Shown here in pieces: positions 9,967-18,092 of a stretch of DNA of 64,000 bases. Source of the stretch: an uncultured Carboxylicivirga sp. (GTDB lineage Bacteria; Bacteroidota; Bacteroidia; Bacteroidales; Marinilabiliaceae); assembly GCF_963674565.1 (NCBI RefSeq), contig NZ_OY771430.1, forward strand, positions 3,534,001 to 3,598,000, read 5' to 3'. The notes under the pieces were generated by a model. It ran no database searches, was not told where the DNA came from, and worked only from the letters and a program-made list of their open reading frames with translations. A program made the translations under genes and the position numbers. Numbering within the stretch: the first letter of the stretch is position 1; every line of letters starts with the position of its first letter.

Positions 9967-10104
9967 ATGTTATGCAAAAAAATTTACTTCGCTTTTGCAA
10001 CGACAGATACACTTGTCGTTAAAAAAATTGGACTTCAGACTAATGTACCCAATGATTACTCCACCATTCTAAATGTATCTGAAAGTGATGAACGATTAAA
10101 ATGA
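9967..10104 (+). CDS. Possible small ORF, 45 codons
   Basis: A short frame begins MLCKKIYFAFATTDTLVVKK and ends SESDERLK. It resembles no family that I recognise. The support is a well-placed -7 element (9930-9937) and isolation from other genes; the absence of a signal peptide or known motif argues for caution. It could also be the 5' remnant of a larger decayed gene, since the sequence after the stop still shows no other gene until 10194. Confidence 0.35.
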   Translation: MLCKKIYFAFATTDTLVVKKIGLQTNVPNDYSTILNVSESDERLK

Positions 10105-10193
10105 TTTTCATTTAATCAATTTAACTTATCACCTTCTGGTCAAAGGACCATACAAGCACAAGGAAAATTTTGAAATATTAAACTTGATGCATC

Positions 10194-12635
10194 ATGAAAA
10201 CAACTACAACTTTGCTATTAGCATTAGTAATCAATACAATATTGCCTTTAAAATCTCAAATAATTCCAAATACTGGCAATCATTCATCTATTGAGGAGAC
10301 AGAAATGCAATTAACTGCTAACCAAAAATTATTCGATGTTAATTTTTATTCTTTAGAGATTAATGTTTTGCCTGACGAAAAAAAAATAAATGGTAAAATA
10401 ATGGTGCACGCAACACCTCTTTCCAGTATTAGTCATTTGGAATTAAGCTTCAGTTCTCCTTCCATTTTTGATGTTGTACACGGGGTGTACCTGGCTAATC
10501 AATTAAATACTGAACTGGAATTCGAATACCCTGGAACTACCATTGATATTCAACTTGATAAAACCTATGCGATTGGAGAAGAGGTTAGAGTTGTTGTTGA
10601 CTATACAGCTTTTACAACTGATCAAATGGTATTTACAGAATATGACGACAATGACTTAATTTATACATGGTATAGAACAGAATACTGGTTCCCGTGCAAG
10701 CGTGATTTTACAGACAAGGTAGATTCCTGTGATATAAGAATTACCGTTCCAAAAGAATTAGTAGCATCATCAATAGGAACCTTGAAGGAAATAACCCATA
10801 CCGACACAACCAATACCTATTTTTGGAAGAGTCGTTATCCAATAGCTACGAATAACATATCTTTTGAAGCCTATCCTTACGAGATTAATACTGACTGGTA
10901 TGTAAGGGCCAATGGAGATTCAATGTTGATTCAAATGTTCAACATCCCATCAACATATGGGGCATTTAAAGATGCATATGGAAGACAAAAAAATATGCTT
11001 GCCTTTTATGAAGAAAGATTTGGACCTTATCCCTTTTTTAATGAGAAATATGGGATTAGTGAGAATGCCAGGGACCACTCCTATGAATTCCAAACAAAGC
11101 CAAGTCTATCCGTATATCAATTGCTTACATGGGGCGAATATCGCGATTTACTAATGGCCCACGAAATGGCTCACCAGTGGATGGGATGTGATGTAACAAT
11201 AGAAGGCGACAATGATCTCTGGATTATTGAAGGATTTGCCTCCTACGCATCTGATATGTGGAAGGCTTTTTACAATAATGACAATATCTCAGACGATATG
11301 GTAGAATATTATACATACCTTGGATCTGGCACACCATATTATAGTCTTGGTGATAAAAACCTTACCTATGTAAAAGCTTCATGGGTTTACCATATGCTTC
11401 GTCATGTGGTAGGTGATAATGTTTTCTTTAATGTATTCAAAAAAATTACTACCGAACCGCCTCACGCCTTTGGCAATATAAACACCTCTCAGTTAGAGGA
11501 TGTCTTTGAACAGGAAAGCGGAATCAACCTTGATAAATTCTTCAATCAATGGATAATGGGAGAATATTATCCTGAATATAGCTACTCCTGGACTTTTTCA
11601 AAAAAAGAAGAAGGGTATGAACTGGAGTTAAATCTGCAGCAAATGCAATCATGGCAATTATTTTGGATGCCAATTGATGTAGTTGTTCAAACTGAAGATG
11701 GGATGGAGAATTTTGTGATTTTAGATAGTTTACAAAACCAAACCTTCCAGATCGCGCTAAATGGCATACCACAATCAGTAGAATTAGATCCTAATAACTG
11801 GATATTAAAAACAGTGACTGATATTTCAGAACCGCAATTTTATCTGGATAATAATGGTACTACCATAAAATGTGTTAACTGCTATCCGGGTAGCACAGGC
11901 ACATTAAATAAAATTAACTACGAAGCCGTTGACAAAGAACTACTTATTCAACGTATAAACGATGGAGCAGATCTGACTAAGCTGTGTACTACACCATGTA
12001 CCTATATGGATAGAGTTTTCTATCAAAATACTTCCTTCAATCAGAATATCAGTTCCTGGGATGTGAGCAACGTTACAAGTATGAGTAGAATGTTTCGAGA
12101 TGCAACTGAATTTAACCAAGACATAAGTAATTGGGATGTAAGTAATGTACAGGATATGCGCTGGATGTTTTTGGGAGCTTCAAATTTCAATCAGGATATT
12201 GGATCCTGGAATGTAAGCAATGTGTTAGCTATGAACTATATGTTCTATGGAGCTTCTGAGTTTTATCAGGATCTTTCAGGCTGGTGTGTTGAAAACATAG
12301 TAAGCTTACCAGATGATTTTGCGGATAACTTACCTATTGAATTCCAACCTATTTGGGGAACATGTCCTTCTTCAACAGATATTACCAACAATAACATCAG
12401 AGCTAATAGGTTAAATATTTACCCCAACCCAACTAACTCCCATGTCAACATTGAAACAAACATCTCAGGATTTTACAATATAAAAATCAGCAATATTAAT
12501 GGCCAACTGTTATCCACTACCATTACAAAAGAACCCTCAGATAAAATTGATATGAGTTCATTCTATTCTGGAGTCTATTTTATTACGATCAGGTCAAAGG
12601 ACTTTACAAGAACAAAGAAGATTTTAAAATATTAA
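10194..12635 (+). CDS. Secreted M1 metallopeptidase fused to DUF285 repeats, T9SS cargo
   Basis: The 813-residue protein has a signal peptide (residues 1 to about 22), an M1-type aminopeptidase body with the zinc motif HEMAH at 323-327 and the third ligand Glu346 after exactly 18 residues, a conserved YLDNNGTTIKC...GADLTKLC module near 549-600, three to four DUF285/BspA-like repeats (FNQDISNWDVSNV type, about 613-700) and a T9SS type A sorting domain from about 741 (IYPNPTNSHVNIE, ending KKILKY). The usual GxMEN exopeptidase motif is not obvious; SENARDH stands roughly in its place, so the cleavage specificity is uncertain. It should be exported through the T9SS and anchored at or released from the surface. 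The next gene repeats its C-terminal architecture. Confidence 0.9.
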   Translation: MKTTTTLLLALVINTILPLKSQIIPNTGNHSSIEETEMQLTANQKLFDVNFYSLEINVLPDEKKINGKIMVHATPLSSISHLELSFSSPSIFDVVHGVYLANQLNTELEFEYPGTTIDIQLDKTYAIGEEVRVVVDYTAFTTDQMVFTEYDDNDLIYTWYRTEYWFPCKRDFTDKVDSCDIRITVPKELVASSIGTLKEITHTDTTNTYFWKSRYPIATNNISFEAYPYEINTDWYVRANGDSMLIQMFNIPSTYGAFKDAYGRQKNMLAFYEERFGPYPFFNEKYGISENARDHSYEFQTKPSLSVYQLLTWGEYRDLLMAHEMAHQWMGCDVTIEGDNDLWIIEGFASYASDMWKAFYNNDNISDDMVEYYTYLGSGTPYYSLGDKNLTYVKASWVYHMLRHVVGDNVFFNVFKKITTEPPHAFGNINTSQLEDVFEQESGINLDKFFNQWIMGEYYPEYSYSWTFSKKEEGYELELNLQQMQSWQLFWMPIDVVVQTEDGMENFVILDSLQNQTFQIALNGIPQSVELDPNNWILKTVTDISEPQFYLDNNGTTIKCVNCYPGSTGTLNKINYEAVDKELLIQRINDGADLTKLCTTPCTYMDRVFYQNTSFNQNISSWDVSNVTSMSRMFRDATEFNQDISNWDVSNVQDMRWMFLGASNFNQDIGSWNVSNVLAMNYMFYGASEFYQDLSGWCVENIVSLPDDFADNLPIEFQPIWGTCPSSTDITNNNIRANRLNIYPNPTNSHVNIETNISGFYNIKISNINGQLLSTTITKEPSDKIDMSSFYSGVYFITIRSKDFTRTKKILKY

Positions 12636-12646
12636 AATAGTTCATT

Positions 12647-15121
12647 ATGAATTCTCTCAAACTCATATTATTAATTAACCTATTTCCTTTGATTACTATA
12701 TTTTCACAGGAAGCACCTTACTTTTACCTCGACGAAAATGGTGTAACCATTAAATGCGAAAACTGCCAGCCCGGCGATACCGGCACTGTAAACGGTATAA
12801 AATACGAAGCCGTGGACAGGGTATTACTCGAACAACGCCGTGATGAAGGTGCCGATTTAACAATTCTTTGTACTTCATTGGTCACAGACATGGATAGCCT
12901 GTTTTATGGCATGGAAGATTTTAATCAGGATATCGGTGCATGGGACGTAAGCCATGTGACCAACATGAGTGAAATGTTCAATTCCGCAATTTTATTTAAT
13001 CAAGATATCAGATTTTGGGATGTGTGTAATGTAACTGATATGAGTGGAATGTTTTCGGGTTATGAATATTATGATTGGTGGTATCCAAATACAGCGAGAA
13101 ACTCTTTTAACCAGGATATAATTGGCTGGGATGTAAATAGAGTTGAAGATATGAGTAGAATGTTTAAGCATTCAAACTTTAATCAAAATATCGGTAAATG
13201 GAATGTAAGTAATGTGTCAGAGATGTCAGGCATGTTTTGTGATGCAGATTCGTTTAATTATGACATCGGCAAGTGGGATGTAAGTAGCGTGACAGATATG
13301 AGCAACATGTTTTCAGGGGCACAATTATTTAACCAGGATATTGGCTCATGGGATGTGAGCAATGTATTAAATATGTCAGGCATGTTCTGTGATGCAGATT
13401 CATTTAATCAGAATCTAGGGTTATGGGATGTAAGTAATGTGATAGATATGAATAGTATGTTTACAGGGGCACATCTCGTAAATCATAACATTGGTTCATG
13501 GGATGTTAGAAACGTTATTAATATGTCCGGAATGTTTGCTGATGCAAATATTTGGAAGCAGGATTTAAGTGCATGGAATGTTGGTAATGTGACAGATATG
13601 TCAGAAATGTTCCTGCGATGCTCAGTTATTCAGGATATTAGTACCTGGAATGTTAGCAGCGTAACAGATATGAGCAAGATGTTTGCAGACACTGAGTTTA
13701 ACCATGATATAAGTTCATGGGATGTTAGCCAGGTCAGAAATATATCTTCCATTTTTGAGGGAGCATGGTTATTTAATCAGAATATTGGCACATGGAATTT
13801 GAGCAACGTGAATGATATGTCAAGGATGTTTTCCGAGGCATGGTCATTTAACCAGGATATTGGCTCATGGGACGTAAGCCAAGTGACAAATATGTCAGGC
13901 CTGTTTTCTGAAACAAACTGCTTTAATCAGGATATAGGAAACTGGGACGTGAGTAATGTGACCGATATGCATCAAATGTTTTATAAGGCTATTGCGTTCA
14001 ATCAATATCTTGGCATGTGGAATGTGAGTAATGTTACCAATATGAGTGGGATGTTTTCTGAAACCAAACTATTTAATCAAGGCATACGGTTTTGGAATGT
14101 AGGTAATGTTACAGATATGAGTAAAATGTTTTTTGGAGCAAAATCCTTTAATCAGGATTTAAGTTTATGGGATGTTAGCAATGTAGCTGATATGAGCATG
14201 ATGTTTTATAACTCAGAAATTAATTGCGATTTGAGCTCGTGGGATGTGAGTAATGTAATAAACATGTCATATATGTTTGGCAGTTCACCTTTTAGTAAGA
14301 ATATTGGATCATGGAATGTTAGTAAGGTTAATAATATGAGGGGAATGTTTTCTTATGCATATAATTTTAATCATGATATTAGTTCTTGGGATGTAAGCAA
14401 TGTTTCAAGCATGGCAGGGATGTTTTCCCATGCTGATTCTTTTAATCAGAACATTGGATCATGGAATGTCAGTAATGTTACGAATATGAGTGAAATGTTT
14501 TGGGGAGTCAATTCATTCAATCAAGACATAGGTAAATGGGATGTTAGCAATGTAATTGATATGGGCTTGATGTTTTGTGGAACAAACTTATTTGATCAGG
14601 ACATTGGCCTTTGGAATGTAAGTAATGTAACAAATATGACTAGAATGTTTCATGGTGCAGATTCCTTTAATCAGGATATCGGTTCATGGGACGTGAGTAA
14701 AGCAACACACATGAGATGGATGTTTTTTAAAGCTGATTTATTTAATCAGAATCTTTCACAATGGTGTGTTATAAACATTAACAGTGAACCTGAAAACTTT
14801 GCAATAGATTGTCCTTTACAAACAGAATTTTACCCTGTTTGGGGTACTTGCCTTGGTTCAACTAAAATAGAAGTCTTTGATAAAAATAACTTAATCACAA
14901 TCTCTCCCAATCCAATTACATCCACTACTTTAATTGAAACAGGCTCAGATCAACCAATCCAACGAATCGAACTGATTGATCTCACTGGAAAAGTAATTCG
15001 TACTTATTACAACATCAACAGCCATAAAACAGAAATTAACTGCAGCCAGTTAAAAAGCGGTCTCTACCTTTTAAAAGTTTATGCTGATGAACTTTATTTA
15101 AAGAAAGTAATAATTGAATAA
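12647..15121 (+). CDS. BspA-like DUF285 repeat surface protein, T9SS cargo
   Basis: The 824-residue protein consists of a signal peptide (1 to about 20), the same YLDENGVTIKC...GADLTILC N-cap module as the preceding gene, about 24 tandem repeats of roughly 25 residues (consensus FNQDIGSWDVSNVTDMSGMF), a capping repeat (FNQNLSQWCV) and a T9SS sorting domain from about 752 (ISPNPITSTTLIE, ending KKVIIE). DUF285 repeats fold as leucine-rich-repeat-like solenoids and occur in adhesins and other surface proteins of the BspA type. It starts 11 nt after the peptidase gene, so the two are surely co-transcribed. A role in binding a polymer, host or neighbouring cell is inference only. Confidence 0.9.
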   Translation: MNSLKLILLINLFPLITIFSQEAPYFYLDENGVTIKCENCQPGDTGTVNGIKYEAVDRVLLEQRRDEGADLTILCTSLVTDMDSLFYGMEDFNQDIGAWDVSHVTNMSEMFNSAILFNQDIRFWDVCNVTDMSGMFSGYEYYDWWYPNTARNSFNQDIIGWDVNRVEDMSRMFKHSNFNQNIGKWNVSNVSEMSGMFCDADSFNYDIGKWDVSSVTDMSNMFSGAQLFNQDIGSWDVSNVLNMSGMFCDADSFNQNLGLWDVSNVIDMNSMFTGAHLVNHNIGSWDVRNVINMSGMFADANIWKQDLSAWNVGNVTDMSEMFLRCSVIQDISTWNVSSVTDMSKMFADTEFNHDISSWDVSQVRNISSIFEGAWLFNQNIGTWNLSNVNDMSRMFSEAWSFNQDIGSWDVSQVTNMSGLFSETNCFNQDIGNWDVSNVTDMHQMFYKAIAFNQYLGMWNVSNVTNMSGMFSETKLFNQGIRFWNVGNVTDMSKMFFGAKSFNQDLSLWDVSNVADMSMMFYNSEINCDLSSWDVSNVINMSYMFGSSPFSKNIGSWNVSKVNNMRGMFSYAYNFNHDISSWDVSNVSSMAGMFSHADSFNQNIGSWNVSNVTNMSEMFWGVNSFNQDIGKWDVSNVIDMGLMFCGTNLFDQDIGLWNVSNVTNMTRMFHGADSFNQDIGSWDVSKATHMRWMFFKADLFNQNLSQWCVININSEPENFAIDCPLQTEFYPVWGTCLGSTKIEVFDKNNLITISPNPITSTTLIETGSDQPIQRIELIDLTGKVIRTYYNINSHKTEINCSQLKSGLYLLKVYADELYLKKVIIE
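12913..14770 (+). repeat. Tandem 75-bp DUF285 coding repeats
   Basis: About 24 in-frame units of roughly 75 bp encode the WDVSNV solenoid. The units are diverged at the DNA level, and a few are longer (for example one with an insertion near 13060-13095, GYEYYDWWYP) or shorter by one residue. They are coding repeats, not a CRISPR array. Confidence 0.9.
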
Positions 15122-15248
15122 TTACCAATATCAATAAACATTGTCAGACTTTTGTTTTCAAGATAGCAAACTTCATATTTACTAATCTAGATTTGAACAT
15201 ATATAATATAAACTTGTTTATTATTCAAACTCTTAAAAAAGCAATACA

Positions 15249-15710
15249 ATGAAAAGATTTGTAACTTTATTGGTAATCCTTTCAGCGATTACAATATCAA
15301 ATATAAATGCTCAACAAATGGATAAATATTATTTCAGTAAAACCTTAAATCTGCCTTTTGAAGAGGCTAGTAATAAAATAAAAGAAGCACTTGCAGAACA
15401 AAAATTTGGTATAATTACCGAAGTCAACATGCATGAGAAGTTTATAGAAAAAGGTATTAATGCCAATGCAAAACCCTATCGTTTATTGGGTGCATGCAAC
15501 CCTAAACTGGCATATGATACAGTTTTGGCAGAAGAAAACATCGGATTATTTCTTCCTTGCAAAGTATTGGTTAAATACATTGATGATAATACAACAGAGA
15601 TTGTAATGATTGACCCAACTGTTGTAATGGGTACACTGGGTAATCCTGAATTAATTCCGGCAGCCAAGAAAGTTACTGATAGCTTTAAGGCTGCTCTTGA
15701 CAATATTTAA
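15249..15710 (+). CDS. Exported DUF302 family protein
   Basis: The 153-residue product has a signal peptide (cleavage after INAQ, about residue 21) and a DUF302 domain with its usual landmarks: the N-terminal strand (KYYFSKTLNLPFEEA), LLGACNP near residue 78 and GLFLPCKVLV near 98, then VVMGTLGNPELIPAA. DUF302 proteins are small ferredoxin-like-fold proteins of unknown function, sometimes beside redox or metal genes. It stands alone here, 127 bp after the repeat-protein gene. Confidence 0.85.
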   Translation: MKRFVTLLVILSAITISNINAQQMDKYYFSKTLNLPFEEASNKIKEALAEQKFGIITEVNMHEKFIEKGINANAKPYRLLGACNPKLAYDTVLAEENIGLFLPCKVLVKYIDDNTTEIVMIDPTVVMGTLGNPELIPAAKKVTDSFKAALDNI

Positions 15711-15772
15711 TTTCATATTTAACGCAATAATAAAACAGTGTTTCTCTCAAAAGGAACACTTTTTTTTTGCAT

Positions 15773-17710
15773 TTATGGTTGCGTAACAACCTCCCAGTCA
15801 TCGGTTCTGAATGGCAAGGCTGGTAATCCTGCCGAATTCATCAGGTTACAAACTGGATTATTACCCCAGGCATATCGAACGGCAATGGGTTGGTTAACCA
15901 TATCAGAACTAATAACAACCTCAGATCCTTCAATGATTGCATCTGCCCAATAAAACTTATGATCTTCTCCCGCAATAGCAAATCCTCTTACTGGTTCGCT
16001 ATTTTTCGTTTGCAGTCCTTCAGCGGTTTCCGTAAATCGGATACGAAACTTATTTCCTTCCTTTGAAAAATCTTTAAAGACAGGTCCGGAAGCAACAACA
16101 TCCATCTGATAGAAACTTTTAGCAACAACATTTGCCAATCGTTCACCTACAACTGTTTTATTTGTTGGATGAATATTATCACCCGTTCCACAATCAATAA
16201 TACAGGTCATCGCTGTATTAGGTAAATGCAAAGCTTCAGTCTGCGATTCTCTTAAGACAGCCCACTTACCATCAGAAGGCTTTTCGTCCGTTTTCATGTA
16301 ATTAGGTAATTGAACCAATACAAACGGTAAATTGCCCTGTTTCCAATTGATGCGCCAGTCATTAATCATTAAAGAAAGCATCTCACGATACCTGAAGGCT
16401 TCTCCTTCGTTATTCTCACCCTGGTACCATAAAAAACCTTTCAAACCATAAGGATGTATGGGATGAACCATTGCATTGTAAATGAAATAAGGATACTGAT
16501 GATAGTATTTAACTTTTGGTATTGACGGTTCAAGATCCTTTTTATATTTCCAGTTACCGGCCAGGCTTATCCTCTTCTTATCATTCGACAAATAAATATC
16601 TTCTGCCGGACGATTTAATCCACCTCCACCCCAAAGAGCAGCAATTCGTATGGCGATAACATTTTCTCCTTTCTTAATTATTGATGCTGGTATCTTATAG
16701 TCATGAGTGAGATTGGCATTCCATTGCGTTGTACATATCTCTGTTCCATTAAAATATACTGAATAATTCATCTCAGGATGCCCAAGGATGATGGTTAAAT
16801 CTTTCCCGGTAAAATCCTTTATCAATTCTACAGTTTTACGCAGCCAGATCATACCTTCATAAAAATCAGTTTCCCATTCTGAGATAACTCCCGGAACAGT
16901 CACTTCTCTCCAATCAGCATCCTTATACTGCGAATGAGAAATTAGCGAATCCACATTATTTTTAGGATTATAGACGATATCCCAAAATGTATTAATATCA
17001 ACGGTATCTTTTTGAAAATGGGACATAGTGATGGTGTCATTCTTCTGAGAAAAACCTCTTGTAAAAGCATTTGTTTGCAACATTTCTTTACTTGTCCAGG
17101 CTTCTACAGGTGTTCCTCCCCAGGTACTTTGAATAATTCCGACAGGCACTCCAATCTTCGGTTGAATATTTTTCGCAAAATAATATGCCACCGCAGAGAA
17201 ATCTTTTACACTGGATGTATCACAAATTTCCCATGAAGTTTTTTTTGTGTTTTCGAGTGGTTCAAGACTGACAGCATGAGGAATCTGACAAAAACGAATG
17301 TAATTATTGAAACAATTGGGTATTTCTGTTTCAGCTCCATCAGATTGTTGTACCTGCCACTCCATATTTGATTGCCCCGATGCAAACCAAACATCACCAA
17401 TCATTACATCTTTAAAAAATATTACTTTTTGATTATTGTCAGACTCTGAAATCTTCATCTCATAAGGTCCACCAGCTTTCATTTGAGGCAGATAAATTTC
17501 CCAACTCCCTTGTGCATCCGCTTTCACTTCAACAACAGATCCATTCAACTCTATAGTAAGGCATATATCTGGCTCGGCCCATCCCCAAACTGCTATTGGC
17601 TTTTCACGCTGCAACACCATGTGATCGCTAAAAAAATAGGGCATAGAAATTTGTGCACCAAGACCTAACGGTAAAACAAGAAGTATAAAAAGAACTACTA
17701 TTTTATTCAC
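15773..17710 (-). CDS. Sialate O-acetylesterase-like carbohydrate esterase
   Basis: This enzyme removes O-acetyl groups from sialic acids or other acetylated sugars. The 645-residue product has a signal peptide (1-19), an N-terminal beta domain, and an SGNH/SASA hydrolase domain with the nucleophile in ASGQSNMEW (Ser114), the WYQGENN block, and the catalytic DNIHP motif with His near residue 514. A beta-sandwich of the GH2 sugar-binding type (WLRKTVEL, VYFNGTEI) is inserted near 280-400, as in many Bacteroidota members. Periplasmic. Substrate cannot be told from sequence; plant or algal acetylated polymers are equally possible. It stands alone, not in a clear polysaccharide utilisation locus. 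Confidence 0.88.
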   Translation of the reverse strand: MNKIVVLFILLVLPLGLGAQISMPYFFSDHMVLQREKPIAVWGWAEPDICLTIELNGSVVEVKADAQGSWEIYLPQMKAGGPYEMKISESDNNQKVIFFKDVMIGDVWFASGQSNMEWQVQQSDGAETEIPNCFNNYIRFCQIPHAVSLEPLENTKKTSWEICDTSSVKDFSAVAYYFAKNIQPKIGVPVGIIQSTWGGTPVEAWTSKEMLQTNAFTRGFSQKNDTITMSHFQKDTVDINTFWDIVYNPKNNVDSLISHSQYKDADWREVTVPGVISEWETDFYEGMIWLRKTVELIKDFTGKDLTIILGHPEMNYSVYFNGTEICTTQWNANLTHDYKIPASIIKKGENVIAIRIAALWGGGGLNRPAEDIYLSNDKKRISLAGNWKYKKDLEPSIPKVKYYHQYPYFIYNAMVHPIHPYGLKGFLWYQGENNEGEAFRYREMLSLMINDWRINWKQGNLPFVLVQLPNYMKTDEKPSDGKWAVLRESQTEALHLPNTAMTCIIDCGTGDNIHPTNKTVVGERLANVVAKSFYQMDVVASGPVFKDFSKEGNKFRIRFTETAEGLQTKNSEPVRGFAIAGEDHKFYWADAIIEGSEVVISSDMVNQPIAVRYAWGNNPVCNLMNSAGLPALPFRTDDWEVVTQP

Positions 17711-18092
17711 AACAAATAGTTTAATTGGTTGAATTTACTATCAAATATAATAGGAATGAATGAGAGAATATAAAGAATATCTTAGATCTCACGAATGAAA
17801 TCCAATAGAAAGAAAATAATCTATCACATTATCATTCAATAAGTAATATCCAAATAAATTCAAACCTTAAACTCATCGAAGAAACATTAAGAACAGAAAA
17901 TAAAAACAAAAAGGACATGTATAAATTGAATTTTACTCAATTGATTCCACGTAACTCAGCTATCAGGATAACAATAGCAAACAAGTGATAAAGAAAAATA
18001 CTTTTAAACATTCAACCCTGCCCTTTGTCATACCTTTTAAATACATATTGATGTAGATTTGCTACATAGCACACATATCTAAACATATCACC
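17711..18092. other. Divergent intergenic region
   Basis: No coding frame or RNA gene is supported. TAGATTTG at 18054-18061 is an exact -7 match for the S9 peptidase gene, about 30 nt before its ATG, with no well-spaced -33. Promoter elements for the esterase gene were not clear. Confidence 0.5.

Noticed and set aside
12913..14770. Possible CRISPR array from regular 75-bp repeats
   Set aside because: The repeats are diverged, contiguous, in frame, and encode the DUF285 solenoid; there are no spacers.
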